Positions 62,201 through 64,000 of a DNA stretch of 64,000 nucleotides are shown here, piece by piece. Position 1 is the stretch's first letter; every line of letters begins with the position of its first letter. Below the pieces are notes generated by a model. It made no database searches. It was not told the origin of the DNA and worked only from the letters and a program-made list of their open reading frames with translations. Origin of the DNA: Sipunculus nudus (lineage: Eukaryota > Annelida > Sipuncula > Golfingiida > Sipunculidae); the NCBI GenBank assembly GCA_026874595.1, contig CM049315.1, positions 78,818,065-78,882,064 of the forward strand, written 5' to 3'. The translations under genes were made by a program, and so were the position numbers.

Positions 62201-64000
62201 CTACCGACTAAGTAAGCTACCTTAGAGGACCTGCCTACCAACTAAGTTCCCTACCCTAGAGGACCTGCCTACCCACTAAGTACCCTACCCTAAAGCGCCT
62301 GTCTACCGACTAAGTACCCTAGCCGAAAGGAACCTGTCTACCGACTAAGTACCCTAGCCGAAAAGGACCTGCCTACCGACTAAGTATCCTACCCTAAAGA
62401 GACCTGCCTACAGTATAAGTACCCTAGCCTTAAGGGACCTGCCTACCATTTACGTACACTAGCCTAAAGGGACCTGTCTACCGACTACGTAGACAACTGC
62501 CTACAGTCAAAGTACCCTAGCCTAAAGGGACCTGCCTAACATTTACGTACACTAGCCTAAAGGGACCTGCCTACCCACTAAGCACATTACCTTAAAGTTC
62601 CTCCAGGGTAGGGTACTCAGCTGGTAGGCAGGTTCTTTAGGGTAGGGTACTGCCTGCCGACGAAGTAACCTACCTAAGAGGAACTGCCTACCGACTAAGT
62701 TCCCTACCCTAGAGGAACTGCCTACACACTAACTACCTTTCATTAAAGGGACCTACCTACCCACTAAGTACCCTACCGTAAAGGACATGCCCACCGACTA
62801 AGTACAATAGCCTACAGAGACCTGCCTACAATCTAAGTACCCTACCCTAAAAGGACCTACCTACCCACTAAGTACCCTACCCTAAAAGGACCTGCCTACT
62901 TACTAAGTTCCCTAGCCTAAAAGACCTACCTACCGACTAAGTACCCTACCCAAAAGGGCCCTGCCTACCGACTAAGTGCCCTTCCCTAAAGGGACCTAGC
63001 TACCGACTAAGTACCCTACCCTAAAAGGAACTGCCTACCGACTAAGTTTCCTACACTAGAGGACCTTCCTACCCACTAAGTACCTTCCCTAAAGGGCCCA
63101 GCCTACCCACTAAGTACCCTTCCCTAACGGGACCAGCCTACCCACTATGTACTCTACCCAAAAGGGACCTGCCTGCCCACTAAGTACCCTAGCCTAAAGT
63201 GACCTGAATACACACTAAGTACCCTTGCCTAAAGGGACCTGCCTTCCCACTAAGTATCCTAGCCTAAAGGGACCTGCCTACCCACTAAGTGCCCTAGCCT
63301 AAAGGGACCTGCCTACGCACTAAGTACCCTACCCTAAAGGGACCTGTCTACTGACTAAGTACCCTACCCTAAAGGGACCTGCGTACCCACTAAGTACCCT
63401 AGCCAAAAGGGACCTGCCTACTGACTCAGTACCCTACCCTAAAGGGACCTGTCTACCGACTAAGTACCCTAGCCGAAAAGGACCTGCCTACCGACTAAGT
63501 ATCCTACCCTAAAGAGACCTGCCTACAGTATAAGTACCCTAGCCTTAAGGGACCTGCCTACCATTTACGTACACTAGCCCAAAGGGACCTGTCTACCGAC
63601 TAGGTACCCTACCCTAAAGGCACCTGCCTACCCACTAAGTTCCCTATCCTAAAGGGACCTGCCTACCGACTAAGTACCCTAGCCTATAGGGACCTGCCTA
63701 CCGACTAAGTACATTACCCTAAAGGGACCTGCCTACCCACTAAGTACCCTACCTTAAAGTTCCTCCAGGGTAGGTTTCTTAGCTGGTAAGAAGGTCTTTT
63801 AGGGTAGGGTACTGCCTGCCAACGAAGTATCCTACCTTAGAGGACCTGCCTACCAACTAAGTTCCCTACCCTAGAGGACCTGCCTACCCACTAAGTACAC
63901 TACCCTAAAGCGACCTGTCTACCCACTAAGTTCCCTACCCTAAAGGGACCGGCCTACCGACTATGTACCCTACCCTAAAGGGACCTGCCTACCCACTATG
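50251..64000. repeat. 35-bp satellite array with inverted monomers, about 390 copies
   Basis: The monomer contains GTACCCTACCCTAAAGGGAC followed by CTGCCTACC(G/C)ACTAA (35 bp). Variants with CCTAGCC or CCTACCC and with ACCGACT or ACCCACT are intermixed. Nineteen short inverted segments interrupt the direction. From about 55 kb, blocks of kilobase size recur nearly unchanged. The array runs off the right edge. CCCTAA occurs in each monomer, but the period is not telomeric. No gene is seen. Confidence 0.95.
55510..64000. repeat. Higher-order duplication of the 35-bp satellite, 4,679-bp offset
   Basis: 55510-59320 matches 60189-64000 at an offset of 4,679 with few differences (for example, marker junctions at 56233 and 60912, 56768 and 61447, 57902 and 62581). 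A second offset of 2,880 relates 55022 onward to 57902 onward, shortened by indels that include loss of one monomer near 58750. An offset of 1,800 relates about 58400 to 60200. Confidence 0.8.

Noticed and set aside
50251-64000. Telomeric repeat
   Set aside because: CCCTAA appears once per monomer, but the period is 35 bp and no run of consecutive six-base units is present.

Overview
The window looks like non-model animal nuclear DNA: AT-rich, with sparse split coding sequence, long introns, consensus GT/AG splice sites, many decayed transposons and large tandem arrays. A mollusc (bivalve or gastropod) fits best, from the PAN-plus-C-type-lectin gene, the Helitrons, the Gypsy LTRs and the molluscan-style LINE tails. 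The organism is an inference. There are no operons, rRNA genes or CRISPR arrays.

The one gene I can reconstruct is on the + strand at 29325-48147. It has four exons (29325-29388, 35127-35381, 40731-40946, 47933-48147). Every intron is phase 1, the coding length is exactly 750 nt, and the predicted product is a secreted 249-residue protein: signal peptide, PAN/apple-like domain, complete long-form C-type-lectin domain without the usual EPN/QPD and WND sugar-binding motifs. A 59-bp minisatellite fills much of intron 2, and a LINE tail interrupts it.

Layout. 600-6600: diverged repeat units sharing a GGTGGCGCCACC palindrome, including a fold-back element (2371-3935) and the 5' end of a Gypsy-like LTR element (LTR 4523-5220, minus-strand gag start). 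6970-8615: a Helitron copy with helicase remnant and 3' hairpin, carrying a tRNA-derived SINE. 10670-11402: a 120-bp direct duplication around decayed coding-like sequence. 12726-14118: a 27-bp minisatellite. 16595-19070: a repeat block joined to Helitron remnants. 24690-26060: palindromic motifs around a decayed LINE end. 28140-28680: another 59-bp minisatellite. 32498-33265 and 42046-42923: two further LTRs in opposite orientations. 43778-50250: an inverted, expanded version of the 16595-19070 block, with the last lectin exon lying in one of its gaps. 50250-64000: a 35-bp satellite with regularly spaced inverted monomers and kilobase-scale higher-order duplication, running off the window.

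Most of the window is therefore repeat-derived. Its main interest is a lectin gene embedded among Helitrons and satellites.
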